Assembly (NCBI GenBank): GCA_018060305.1
Contig: JAGOWF010000119.1
Location: 1-7,932, forward strand
Direction of reading: 5' to 3'
Source: Pyrinomonadaceae bacterium
GTDB lineage: Bacteria; Acidobacteriota; Blastocatellia; Pyrinomonadales; Pyrinomonadaceae
DNA: 7,932 nt
The position numbers and the translations under genes were made by a program. Positions 1-5,008 of this stretch are shown one piece after another (the first letter of the stretch is position 1; the number at the start of each line of letters is the position of its first letter). The notes beneath the pieces are model-generated. The model saw nothing but the letters and a program-made list of their open reading frames with translations. It was not told where the DNA came from and searched no databases.

Positions 1-662
1 TATTGTTAGAGGGTGCGCAGGCGACACTTCTTGACGTCGATCACGGGACATATCCCTATGTCACGTCGTCAAATCCGACAGCCGGCGGAGCATCCGTCGG
101 AGCGGGAATTCCGCCGCATCACATCACGGGCGTACTCGGGATTGTGCGCACTTATGCTACCCGCGTCGGTGAGGGGCCGTTTCCCACCGAGATGGTCGAA
201 TCGGAAGAGGCTATGGCAAATCTGATCCGCGAACGCGGCCACGAATACGGTTCGGTCACCAAACGCCCGCGCCGCTGCGGTTGGTTTGACGCGGTGGCGA
301 CGCGTTATGCAGCGGAATTGAATGGGTTTGACTCGGTCGCCCTGACAAAACTTGACGTGCTCGATGCTCTCGGCGAGATCAAGGTTTGCGTCGGTTACGA
401 GATCGACGGAAAACGGATCGACACGTTTCCCGCCGTTTCGAGCGATCTCAGCCGTATCAAGCCTGTTTACGAGACGCTGCCGGGTTGGATGAGTGACACC
501 GTGGGCACGACCGCGTTTGACGCGCTTCCAGCGAAGGCACAGGACTACGTTCGTTTCCTTTCCGATCAGATCGGCACGGAGATCGGACTGATCTCGACGG
601 GGCCCGAACGCGACCAGACTATCATCCTAAAAGAGTCAGTCATGGAAGGCTGGTTTCGATAA
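1..662 (+). CDS. purA: Adenylosuccinate synthetase, C-terminal half (5' end cut by window)
   Basis: PurA joins IMP and aspartate using GTP to make adenylosuccinate, the first committed step from IMP to AMP, in the cytoplasm. The visible 220 residues are the C-terminal half of a family of about 430 residues; the first full codon is at position 3. Family blocks occur in the expected order: EGAQATLLDVDHGTYPYVTS, SSNPTAGGASVGAGI, the TRVGEGPFPTE block, TKRPRRCGWFDAVATRY, ALTKLDVLDALGEIKVCVGY and, close to the end, the nucleotide-binding STGPERDQTI. The frame ends at TAA (660-662) with a normal C-terminus, so the 3' end is intact. It is followed on the same strand by tRNA-Lys after a 71-bp spacer. 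Identification is from motif recognition and is very secure; the missing N-terminal half carries the P-loop and catalytic aspartate and cannot be judged here. Confidence 0.97.
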   Translation, partial: LLEGAQATLLDVDHGTYPYVTSSNPTAGGASVGAGIPPHHITGVLGIVRTYATRVGEGPFPTEMVESEEAMANLIRERGHEYGSVTKRPRRCGWFDAVATRYAAELNGFDSVALTKLDVLDALGEIKVCVGYEIDGKRIDTFPAVSSDLSRIKPVYETLPGWMSDTVGTTAFDALPAKAQDYVRFLSDQIGTEIGLISTGPERDQTIILKESVMEGWFR

Positions 663-717
663 TGCACATTGCACAGAAATAGCTCATTCCCAATTGTGCA
701 CTTTGCACTGTGCATTG
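661..717. repeat. 7-bp-periodic TGCAC repeat forming an imperfect hairpin
   Basis: The purA-tRNA spacer holds heptamer units TGCACAT and TGCACAG (663-676), about 20 unrelated bases, then TGCACTT, TGCACTG and TGCATTG (697-717). Because the TGCA core is palindromic, the two blocks also pair as an inverted repeat: 661-673 against 704-716 matches at 12 of 13 positions. No U tract follows, so it is a poor intrinsic terminator. It resembles, in design only, the short tandem heptamer repeats described in cyanobacteria. It may be a dispersed intergenic repeat family of this genome. The unit sequence differs from the AACTAAA array between dppB and dppC. Confidence 0.65.
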
Positions 718-723
718 TAATAT
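694..723 (+). promoter_or_regulatory. Possible promoter for tRNA-Lys
   Basis: TTGTGC at 694-699 and TAATAT at 718-723 are separated by 18 bp, and the second box ends 10 bp before the mature tRNA 5' end, a reasonable distance for a short leader. The -10 matches the sigma-70 consensus at only 4 of 6 positions, and the elements fall inside the heptamer repeat, so the match could be chance. Transcription through from purA is the alternative. Confidence 0.3.
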
Positions 724-733
724 TGTCAATCGT

Positions 734-809
734 GGTCCGATAGCTCAGTCGGTAGAGCAAATGGCTTTTAACCATTGGGTCCCAGGTTCGAGTCCTGGTC
801 GGATCACCA
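734..809 (+). tRNA. trnK: tRNA-Lys (anticodon UUU)
   Basis: A 76-nt cloverleaf folds cleanly. The acceptor stem is GGTCCGA (734-740) with TCGGATC (799-805), containing one G-U pair. The D stem is GCTC/GAGC (743-746, 755-758). The anticodon stem is AATGG/CCATT (760-764, 772-776) with loop CTTTTAA, giving anticodon TTT at 767-769. The variable region is GGGTC, and the T stem is CCAGG/CCTGG around loop TTCGAGT (782-798). The discriminator base is A806 and CCA is encoded at 807-809. The UUU anticodon reads AAA and AAG, so this is the general lysine tRNA. It stands alone between purA and a strong terminator. Confidence 0.97.
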
Positions 810-815
810 ATATCG

Positions 816-852
816 CGTAAAAGGCACTCATGGCGAGTGCCTTTTACGTTTT
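816..852. terminator. Strong intrinsic terminator, probably bidirectional
   Basis: A perfect 14-bp stem (816-829 with 835-848) closes a 5-nt loop. Its core is GGCACTC/GAGTGCC flanked by AAAA on one side and TTTT on the other, and TTTTC follows at 849. Read rightwards it ends the tRNA-Lys transcript 7 nt after CCA. Read leftwards the same core is again followed by TTTT, and it lies 13 bp beyond the stop codon of the convergent DUF11-like gene, so it probably serves both. Confidence 0.9.
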
Positions 853-860
853 CGGTCAAG

Positions 861-1676
861 CTATTGGATACAAACGCGGTAGGCCGAGTTGTAGTTTGTG
901 GACGGCAGGAATGTCACGATGCCCTCAAAGCATGTCGAACTTCTGGCAAAGCCGTTGAATTCGGCCGACGAACCCATGTTATCCGTGTAGTTAAAATGCA
1001 GCTCGCGCAGGGTCGGCTGATCCCATTGCCCGGTCCAGCCAGGCTCCGGCAGGGTAATCGTCCGGTCGGCCTCGAGCGTTGCGGTGTGGTAAGAGATCGA
1101 ACTGGGGAATTTCTCACACTCGAAGTACGACGTGAGGCCCGAACCGGTGCAGTGCGAATTCAGCACGTCGGCTGCAGTGATTTCGACAGTCGGGTAGCTC
1201 AGCGTTGGCATCACCTCGACCTGGTTGTTTGACTGGTTAGGTTCATTCGATGTCGTCGAGCCGGTAGCCTTGAGCTTTAGCGTTTGGGTCGAGATCGGCA
1301 GCGTGAAGTTGAATGTGATCGCCTTCTGCTGGTTGTGGTTGAGCGACTGCAGGTTGCATTGCAGCTTTAATGCTACGACCGAACACTTTGTCGTGTCATA
1401 TCCGGCCAGCGTTCCTAAAATGAAGCGCTGTGGGCTGGTATTCGTTAGCGGCAGGTCTACTACGAGCTTGACGTTATCGGCGCGTTGGTTACCGATATTC
1501 CTAACCGTCGCGGTGTAAACATACGGCGAATAAACCGCGGCCGAGGCCGGGCCTTGAAACTGGACGCGAATGTCTGCCGGTGGCGGCGGGGCTGCCATCG
1601 CGGCAACGGCAGCCGTCAACACAAATGTCATAAGACACACTTTCCCCATGATGCGCATGCGCATTTCTCTATTCAT
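861..1676 (-). CDS. Secreted protein with DUF11/CARDB-like domain
   Basis: This 271-residue protein is exported. It has a basic N-terminus, a hydrophobic stretch at about residues 11-29 and a likely signal peptidase I site after AMA or MAA, just before PPPP. Residues about 34-155 look like a DUF11/CARDB-type immunoglobulin-like beta domain: YVYTATVRNIGNQRADNVKL, then a Cys pair (C98, C107) and SNEPNQSNNQVEV near its end. Residues about 160-271 form a second region with four cysteines (C176, C187, C249, C269) that I do not recognise. The start is fixed by a very good Shine-Dalgarno AGGAGAA 4 bp before ATG 1676. A promoter-like pair lies just upstream, so it is probably monocistronic and converges on the tRNA-Lys terminator. 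Its function is unknown; such domains usually serve in extracellular or surface adhesion, which is inference. Confidence 0.8.
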   Translation of the reverse strand: MNREMRMRIMGKVCLMTFVLTAAVAAMAAPPPPADIRVQFQGPASAAVYSPYVYTATVRNIGNQRADNVKLVVDLPLTNTSPQRFILGTLAGYDTTKCSVVALKLQCNLQSLNHNQQKAITFNFTLPISTQTLKLKATGSTTSNEPNQSNNQVEVMPTLSYPTVEITAADVLNSHCTGSGLTSYFECEKFPSSISYHTATLEADRTITLPEPGWTGQWDQPTLRELHFNYTDNMGSSAEFNGFARSSTCFEGIVTFLPSTNYNSAYRVCIQ

Positions 1677-1680
1677 ACAG

Positions 1681-1687
1681 TTCTCCT
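1681..1687 (-). promoter_or_regulatory. Ribosome binding site of the DUF11-like gene
   Basis: AGGAGAA on the minus strand ends 4 bp before ATG 1676 (6 bp counting from AGGAG). It is the clearest Shine-Dalgarno sequence in the window and decides the start among several nearby in-frame ATGs (residues 1, 5, 7 and 10). Confidence 0.85.
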
Positions 1688-1695
1688 AATTGTTT

Positions 1696-1723
1696 TATTT
1701 ACAAGTCTTTGCGAGCCTTGTAA
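1696..1723 (-). promoter_or_regulatory. Candidate sigma-70-type promoter of the DUF11-like gene
   Basis: On the minus strand TTACAA (1723-1718) and TAAATA (1701-1696) are spaced by 16 bp and placed about 20 bp upstream of the ATG. The region is AT-rich compared with the genes on either side. Each box is an imperfect match to consensus. The short distance leaves a leader of roughly 10-15 nt, just enough for the ribosome binding site. Confidence 0.45.
1699..1723. repeat. Inverted repeat TTACAAG-N11-CTTGTAA over the promoter
   Basis: A perfect 7-bp inverted repeat (1699-1705 and 1717-1723), spaced by 11 bp, overlaps both candidate promoter boxes. A centre-to-centre distance of 18 bp is between one and two helical turns. 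It could be an operator for a dimeric regulator, or a by-product of the AT-rich promoter boxes being partly complementary. Confidence 0.35.
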
Positions 1724-1762
1724 TGGTGAGAACGAGGCTACGAGAGATCGCTTGCAGATTTT

Positions 1763-2338
1763 TTAGAGGGTCTTTGGGGTGAAACGGTAGGCGGCGCCTT
1801 CGACGCCGTGAAAGTCTATCAGGCCGATGAACTCGCTTCCGAGGCGTTCGAGCAGGCGGGATGCCTTTACGTTGGTCGGGCGGCAGTAAGAACTGACCTC
1901 TGTGAAGCCGAGCTTGGCGAAACCGTAATCGAGGCAGGCAACAGATGCCTCAGTGGCAATCCCGCGTCCCCAGAATCGCCGGTGAAGGAGGCATATGAAT
2001 TCAGGAACGCCTTCCTCGCACCGGAAGCCGGTAAAGCCGACAAAGGCGTTCGACTCGCGTTCAAATATCGACCAGCGGCCGTAGCCTCGTTTTGACCACG
2101 CATCGACGGCGCCTGACACGAGATGTTCGGCATCCTCGCGGCTAAGTGTTTGTCCGGCCACCAGACCGACGAATTGCATGACTTCTGGATCCGATAGAAG
2201 GTCGGCATAACCGTCGCTATGGTCATTAGTTACCGGCCGGAGCAGGAGACGCTCCGTCTCGATCTGATGGTCCGACAGGTCGGGGCCATCTGCCTCAAAT
2301 ATGTGAGGGATCCATTTTTCGCTCGTTAGGTTTGTCAT
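1763..2338 (-). CDS. GNAT-family N-acetyltransferase (RimJ/RimL-like)
   Basis: This 191-residue protein belongs to the GNAT superfamily, Acetyltransf_3 type, which moves an acetyl group from acetyl-CoA to an amine of a protein N-terminus or a small molecule. The substrate cannot be predicted. Seen in order: the beta-1 block IETERLLLRPV (26-36), the DPEVMQFVG segment (50-58), the strand GRWSIFER (87-94), and the acetyl-CoA pyrophosphate-binding loop RRFWGRGIATEA (120-131). The late motif PTNVKASRLLERLG (154-167) carries the conserved Asn. I chose ATG 2338 because the residues upstream (MAHGLPLRPGHCG...) do not look like family sequence; an in-frame ATG at 2395 is possible. No Shine-Dalgarno is evident. 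It follows the VWFA gene on the same strand after about 160 bp, so co-transcription is uncertain. Confidence 0.88.
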   Translation of the reverse strand: MTNLTSEKWIPHIFEADGPDLSDHQIETERLLLRPVTNDHSDGYADLLSDPEVMQFVGLVAGQTLSREDAEHLVSGAVDAWSKRGYGRWSIFERESNAFVGFTGFRCEEGVPEFICLLHRRFWGRGIATEASVACLDYGFAKLGFTEVSSYCRPTNVKASRLLERLGSEFIGLIDFHGVEGAAYRFTPKTL

Positions 2339-2372
2339 CTCGGCGGGCAAGGGATACCCACAGTGCCCTGGT

Positions 2373-2406
2373 CGTAGTGGCAATCCATGTGCCAATAGCC
2401 ACTACG
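2373..2406. repeat. Perfect 9-bp stem-loop upstream of the acetyltransferase gene
   Basis: CGTAGTGGC (2373-2381) pairs perfectly with GCCACTACG (2398-2406) across a 16-nt loop, and TGGCA/TGCCA inside offers an alternative shorter pairing. Read on the + strand it is followed by GTGTTTTT, terminator-like but on the wrong strand for both neighbours. Read on the - strand it would lie in the leader of the acetyltransferase mRNA without a U tract. The rest of the 2339-2496 gap shows nothing else I can name. Confidence 0.4.
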
Positions 2407-2496
2407 GTGTTTTTGGGATGGCCAATGAATATGCTCTGCGCACGAGCAAATCATTGTGACCCCTATTTCAGTCACTCTGACCGATAAACGGAGAGT

Positions 2497-3666
2497 CTAG
2501 TTCGGGTTAGGGCTTGGTGACGGCAACGGCGATGGAACCGAAGTTCCGACGACATAGCTGTCGCGTGAGCGGATGACGAGGTTTGGGCGGTTGACGCGGA
2601 CTTTGATAGATTTGCGTTGACCCGGAGTTCCTTCGCGTTTTGGGACGTAGCCGATATTGTATTGGCGGCGAAGCTCCTCTGCGATCCCCTCAAACGCGCT
2701 CGTCAGGCCACCGGGCGTGGCTTCAGGGCGAAAGATACGGCCGCCCGTCGCGTTGGCAAGGTCCTCGAGATAGCGACGCCCGAGAGCGTAATCCGCAGCG
2801 GTAGTCCCGATCATCGGGCCGCCGCCAAAAATGTCGGGAAAGGAACTGCGATTGCGTCGGCGATTCTCAAAGTAGGTGTTGTAGTAGATCGGGAAAACGA
2901 GCGTGTCGGATTCTTCGGCGTAGCTCAGTGTGCTGTCGTATGTGCGTTTTCCGGATGTGGTATCGACGCCGTCGGTGAAGAGGACCACGGCTTTTCTGCC
3001 TGTGATCGGACCGAGCTGTTTTCTAAGCGCTTCATCAACGGCCGTATAGAGCGAGGTGCCCTGGCCAAAATTGGTCTTGTTGATCGCTTTCAGTATCTTT
3101 TCGCGATCCTGAGTCGCCTTTGTTCTGACCTTGACGTCCCAATTGAACTCGATCACTATCACGCTGTCCTGAGGCTCCAGCAAATTGACAAACGCGGCCG
3201 CAGCCCGTTTTATTTCGTCTATCCGGTATTCGGTCGATGGGCTTGTATCGAGAACCAATGCGATCGTGAACGGCTTGTCCGACGTGCCGAAATACGCGAT
3301 CTCCTGCTCGACGCCGTCCTCGAATATCTTGAAATCTAATTGTCTCAAGTTTGGAATGTAAAGGCCGTTGCGATCAAACACGGACACGGGGATCGTGATC
3401 AGGTTTGTCTCAACGCGGACGACATCGTCGTTGGGGTCGAAGGGCGCAGTCTCCGTCGTCGTTGGTGTCGCAGATCGTTCGGTTGGGCGGGCCACGCGGC
3501 CCGGGCGCGGCGTTGATTCCGAATATTGATCAGGTGTCTCGACGACGGCGCGCGGCGACGGCGTCGGTTTGGCATCGATCCTGCGGCCTGACTGCGCAAA
3601 CTGCACGACCGCGGCGAAGCACAGAATTGCGAAGATCAAAAGTGAACGGCTGGTGTATCTAAACAT
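2497..3666 (-). CDS. Secreted VWFA-domain protein (acidobacterial VWFA-related family)
   Basis: This 389-residue protein has a signal peptide (about residues 1-25, cleavage near FAQ-S) and a Pro/Ser/Thr-rich linker (about 31-80). A strand-rich block with VRVETNLITIPVSVFDRNG and LRQLDFKIFEDGVEQEI (83-123) follows; this block is typical of the VWFA-related family largely confined to Acidobacteriota. The von Willebrand factor A domain runs from about 132 to 340. Its metal-ion-dependent adhesion site is complete: D140-x-S142-x-S144, T204 in GQGTSL and D232 in FTDGVDT. A Gly-rich loop (FGGGPMIG, 280-287) and a Pro/Ser-rich tail (PSPLPSPSPNPN) stand out. VWA domains bind protein partners through a divalent metal; the partner is unknown. 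It begins 92 bp after dppC on the same strand, in an AT-rich gap with no clear terminator or Shine-Dalgarno. This gene is the best taxonomic marker in the window. Confidence 0.92.
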   Translation of the reverse strand: MFRYTSRSLLIFAILCFAAVVQFAQSGRRIDAKPTPSPRAVVETPDQYSESTPRPGRVARPTERSATPTTTETAPFDPNDDVVRVETNLITIPVSVFDRNGLYIPNLRQLDFKIFEDGVEQEIAYFGTSDKPFTIALVLDTSPSTEYRIDEIKRAAAAFVNLLEPQDSVIVIEFNWDVKVRTKATQDREKILKAINKTNFGQGTSLYTAVDEALRKQLGPITGRKAVVLFTDGVDTTSGKRTYDSTLSYAEESDTLVFPIYYNTYFENRRRNRSSFPDIFGGGPMIGTTAADYALGRRYLEDLANATGGRIFRPEATPGGLTSAFEGIAEELRRQYNIGYVPKREGTPGQRKSIKVRVNRPNLVIRSRDSYVVGTSVPSPLPSPSPNPN

Positions 3667-3758
3667 CGGCTACGCAGCGATCGGTCATGATTTTGATGCG
3701 GCAGAACTAATAAAAGGTTGATAAAAATACTGCGAAACTTCTAAAACCAAGCACCTTG

Positions 3759-4568
3759 CTATCGCTGTCGCTGCTTCGGATCAAGATACTCGCGCAAGCC
3801 GTCACCAATAAAGTTAAATGCCAACACCGTCAGCGCCACGGCGGCGCCGGGAAAGAACAGGACATGCGGCGAGATGCTAAAAAAAAGCCTTGCCTCCTCG
3901 ATCATCGTTCCCCAACTCGGAGCCGGCGGCGGGATACCGAGGCCGAGAAACGACAACGAAGCCTCGGCAAGAACGGCACCGGCCATGCCAAGCGATGACT
4001 GCACGATCAAAGGCTGGATGGCATTGGGAAGAACGTGTGTGAACAATATCCGCATATCGCCCGACCCCAGCGCGCGGGCAGCCATGACGTAATCATATTC
4101 GCGGACTTTCAAAACCTGTCCTCGCATCACGCGTGCATAGCCGACCCAGCCGATCACGCATAGCGCGGCGATCAGCTTGCCCTGGCCGGCACCGAGAAAC
4201 GCAACCAACGCGATCGCGAGCAGTAGGCCCGGAAACGCGAGAAAGACGTTAAAGACGTAGCCGGACAAAAAGCTGTCAACAAAACCGCCATAAAACCCCG
4301 CGATGGCCCCGATAATAATGCCGATTACGGCCGAAACGATAACGACGGCGATGCCCACCTGAAGTGATATTCTCGCGCCATAGACGGTCCGCGAAAATAC
4401 ATCACGCCCCACGCCGTCGGTGCCAAACCAGTGTTCCGCGCTCGGAGCCGCGTAGCGCAACGACAGATCCTGAACAGTAATATCGTGCGTCACGATCAGC
4501 GGCGCGAATATGGCGGCGAGGATGAATATCGCCGCGATCACCAAACCTATGTAGCCCAATCGACTCAT
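3759..4568 (-). CDS. dppC: Peptide/nickel-type ABC transporter permease, DppC-like
   Basis: This 269-residue inner-membrane protein is one half of the import channel for di-/oligopeptides or a related solute (nickel, glutathione). Membrane segments lie at about 6-26, 70-92, 101-125, 130-146, 192-210 and 236-256. Family marks: HWFGTDGVGRDVFSRTVYGA after TM1, the cytoplasmic EAA loop DYVMAARALGSGDMRILFTHVLPN (159-182) that contacts the ATPase, then AEASLSFLGLGI plus PAPSWG, and the C-terminal FNFIGDGLREYLDP. I start it at ATG 4568, giving MSRLGYIGL; an in-frame TTG at 4583 would take the start into the AACTAAC repeat and is unlikely. No Shine-Dalgarno precedes the ATG because repeat sequence occupies that position. 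Its partner is dppB, normally adjacent but here separated by the four-helix-bundle cassette. Substrate not determinable. Confidence 0.93.
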   Translation of the reverse strand: MSRLGYIGLVIAAIFILAAIFAPLIVTHDITVQDLSLRYAAPSAEHWFGTDGVGRDVFSRTVYGARISLQVGIAVVIVSAVIGIIIGAIAGFYGGFVDSFLSGYVFNVFLAFPGLLLAIALVAFLGAGQGKLIAALCVIGWVGYARVMRGQVLKVREYDYVMAARALGSGDMRILFTHVLPNAIQPLIVQSSLGMAGAVLAEASLSFLGLGIPPPAPSWGTMIEEARLFFSISPHVLFFPGAAVALTVLAFNFIGDGLREYLDPKQRQR

Positions 4569-4574
4569 TCGAAA

Positions 4575-4609
4575 AACTAACAACTAATAACTAAAAACTA
4601 AAAGTGAAA
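4575..4609 (+). repeat. Heptamer array, left arm of the inverted repeat
   Basis: Five consecutive 7-bp units: AACTAAC, AACTAAT, AACTAAA, AACTAAA, AGTGAAA. The inner three (4589-4609) are the perfect inverted match of 4984-5004. The two outer units are present only on this side. Confidence 0.85.
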
Positions 4610-4622
4610 GAGCAAGAATCTC

Positions 4623-4982
4623 TCACCTGTTTGAGGGCAAACTCGTCGTTTTGACAGTTGCAACAAGCATTTTTATCAGCTCGGTACATTCGTGCGACAG
4701 GCTTTCAAACCCTCTTTCGTCAATGTATTTCGTGTCTTTTAGAAGACTGAGCCAGTATTGAGTTTCATTAGCTTCTTTAAGTGCAATCGTCATTTTGCTG
4801 CGGAAGTCGGCTCGTGACTGTCCAAACTCGGCCTCTCGAATTAATGCGCCCACAGCGGTTCCAGATCGCAACAGTTGCTTGCTGAGCACAAATTCTTTTT
4901 TGTTGCTGCACAAAAATCTATTGAGTTCAACTATCCTGATCGCGAATGTGTAACTTTTATCTCTCAAGATCGATTCCCTCAT
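4623..4982 (-). CDS. Four-helix-bundle protein (23S rRNA intervening-sequence family)
   Basis: This 119-residue protein is predicted to be all-helical, with helices at about 3-26, 30-56, 58-82 and 88-110. It carries the family hallmarks: AIRIVELNRF, KEFVLSKQLLRSGTAVGALI (29-48), EAEFGQSRADF (50-60) and KMTIALKEANETQYWLSLL (63-81). Relatives are encoded by intervening sequences inside 23S rRNA genes of Leptospira and others, and the fold is shared with the Avd accessory protein of diversity-generating retroelements. The biochemical role is not established; a basic surface suggests nucleic acid binding. The start is ATG 4982, 23 bp after the dppB stop. The inverted-repeat arm ends 1 nt before the ATG, leaving no Shine-Dalgarno except the weak AGTGAAAA. 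It is AT-richer than its neighbours and unrelated to peptide transport, so it is probably an acquired passenger. Confidence 0.92.
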   Translation of the reverse strand: MRESILRDKSYTFAIRIVELNRFLCSNKKEFVLSKQLLRSGTAVGALIREAEFGQSRADFRSKMTIALKEANETQYWLSLLKDTKYIDERGFESLSHECTELIKMLVATVKTTSLPSNR

Positions 4983-4983
4983 T

Positions 4984-5008
4984 TTTCACTTTTAGTTTTT
5001 AGTTCTTA
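4984..5008 (-). repeat. Heptamer array, right arm of the inverted repeat
   Basis: Read on the minus strand this arm is TTAAG, then AACTAAA, AACTAAA and AGTGAAA, directly before the four-helix-bundle start codon. Its outermost bases (5006-5008) are the TAA stop codon of dppB, so the transporter gene and the repeat share sequence. Confidence 0.85.

Larger units (their letters stand above)
4575..5008 (-). mobile_element. IVS-like cassette: four-helix-bundle gene between inverted heptamer repeats
   Basis: A 434-bp insert occupies the whole space between the dppB stop and the dppC start. Its ends are inverted copies of 7-bp-unit arrays, with a perfect 21-bp match (4589-4609 and 4984-5004), extending to 24 of 25 at 4585-4609/4984-5008. 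Between the arms is a single 119-residue gene of the four-helix-bundle (23S rRNA IVS) family, and little else. The insert is visibly richer in A+T than the transporter genes. No transposase and no clear target duplication is seen. Beyond the arms, GACTCA (4562-4567) and TGAGTC (5011-5016) could add six more pairs. Known IVS elements share this layout of a stem enclosing the gene; calling this one mobile is inference. Confidence 0.6.

Noticed and set aside
566..859. Minus-strand open frame of 97 codons across the tRNA-Lys gene
   Set aside because: It is the antisense of the purA end, the tRNA and its terminator; the RTRTWDPMVKSHLLYRLSYR stretch is the well-known false translation of an antisense tRNA.
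2339..2395. Upstream ATG start of the acetyltransferase at 2395
   Set aside because: The added 19 residues do not fit the family and would place the start within the stem-loop; ATG 2338 is preferred, though not proven.
2617..3339. Plus-strand open frame of 240 codons
   Set aside because: Lies wholly antisense to the VWFA gene, whose minus-strand frame has a signal peptide and a complete metal-site motif; the plus-strand translation resembles no family.
3667..3758. Promoter for the VWFA gene in the AT-rich 92-bp gap
   Set aside because: Several weak box pairs can be drawn (for example TTCGCA and TTATTA, 17 bp apart) but none stands out, so no call is made.
4569..4583. TTG start of DppC at 4583
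   Set aside because: It would begin inside the heptamer repeat and add residues not typical of the family; ATG 4568 gives a normal N-terminus.
4575..4609. CRISPR-like array
   Set aside because: The repeat unit is 7 bp with no spacers.
4575..5008. Diversity-generating retroelement, suggested by the Avd-like fold
   Set aside because: No reverse transcriptase and no template/variable repeat pair is present; the gene fits the rRNA-IVS branch of the family.
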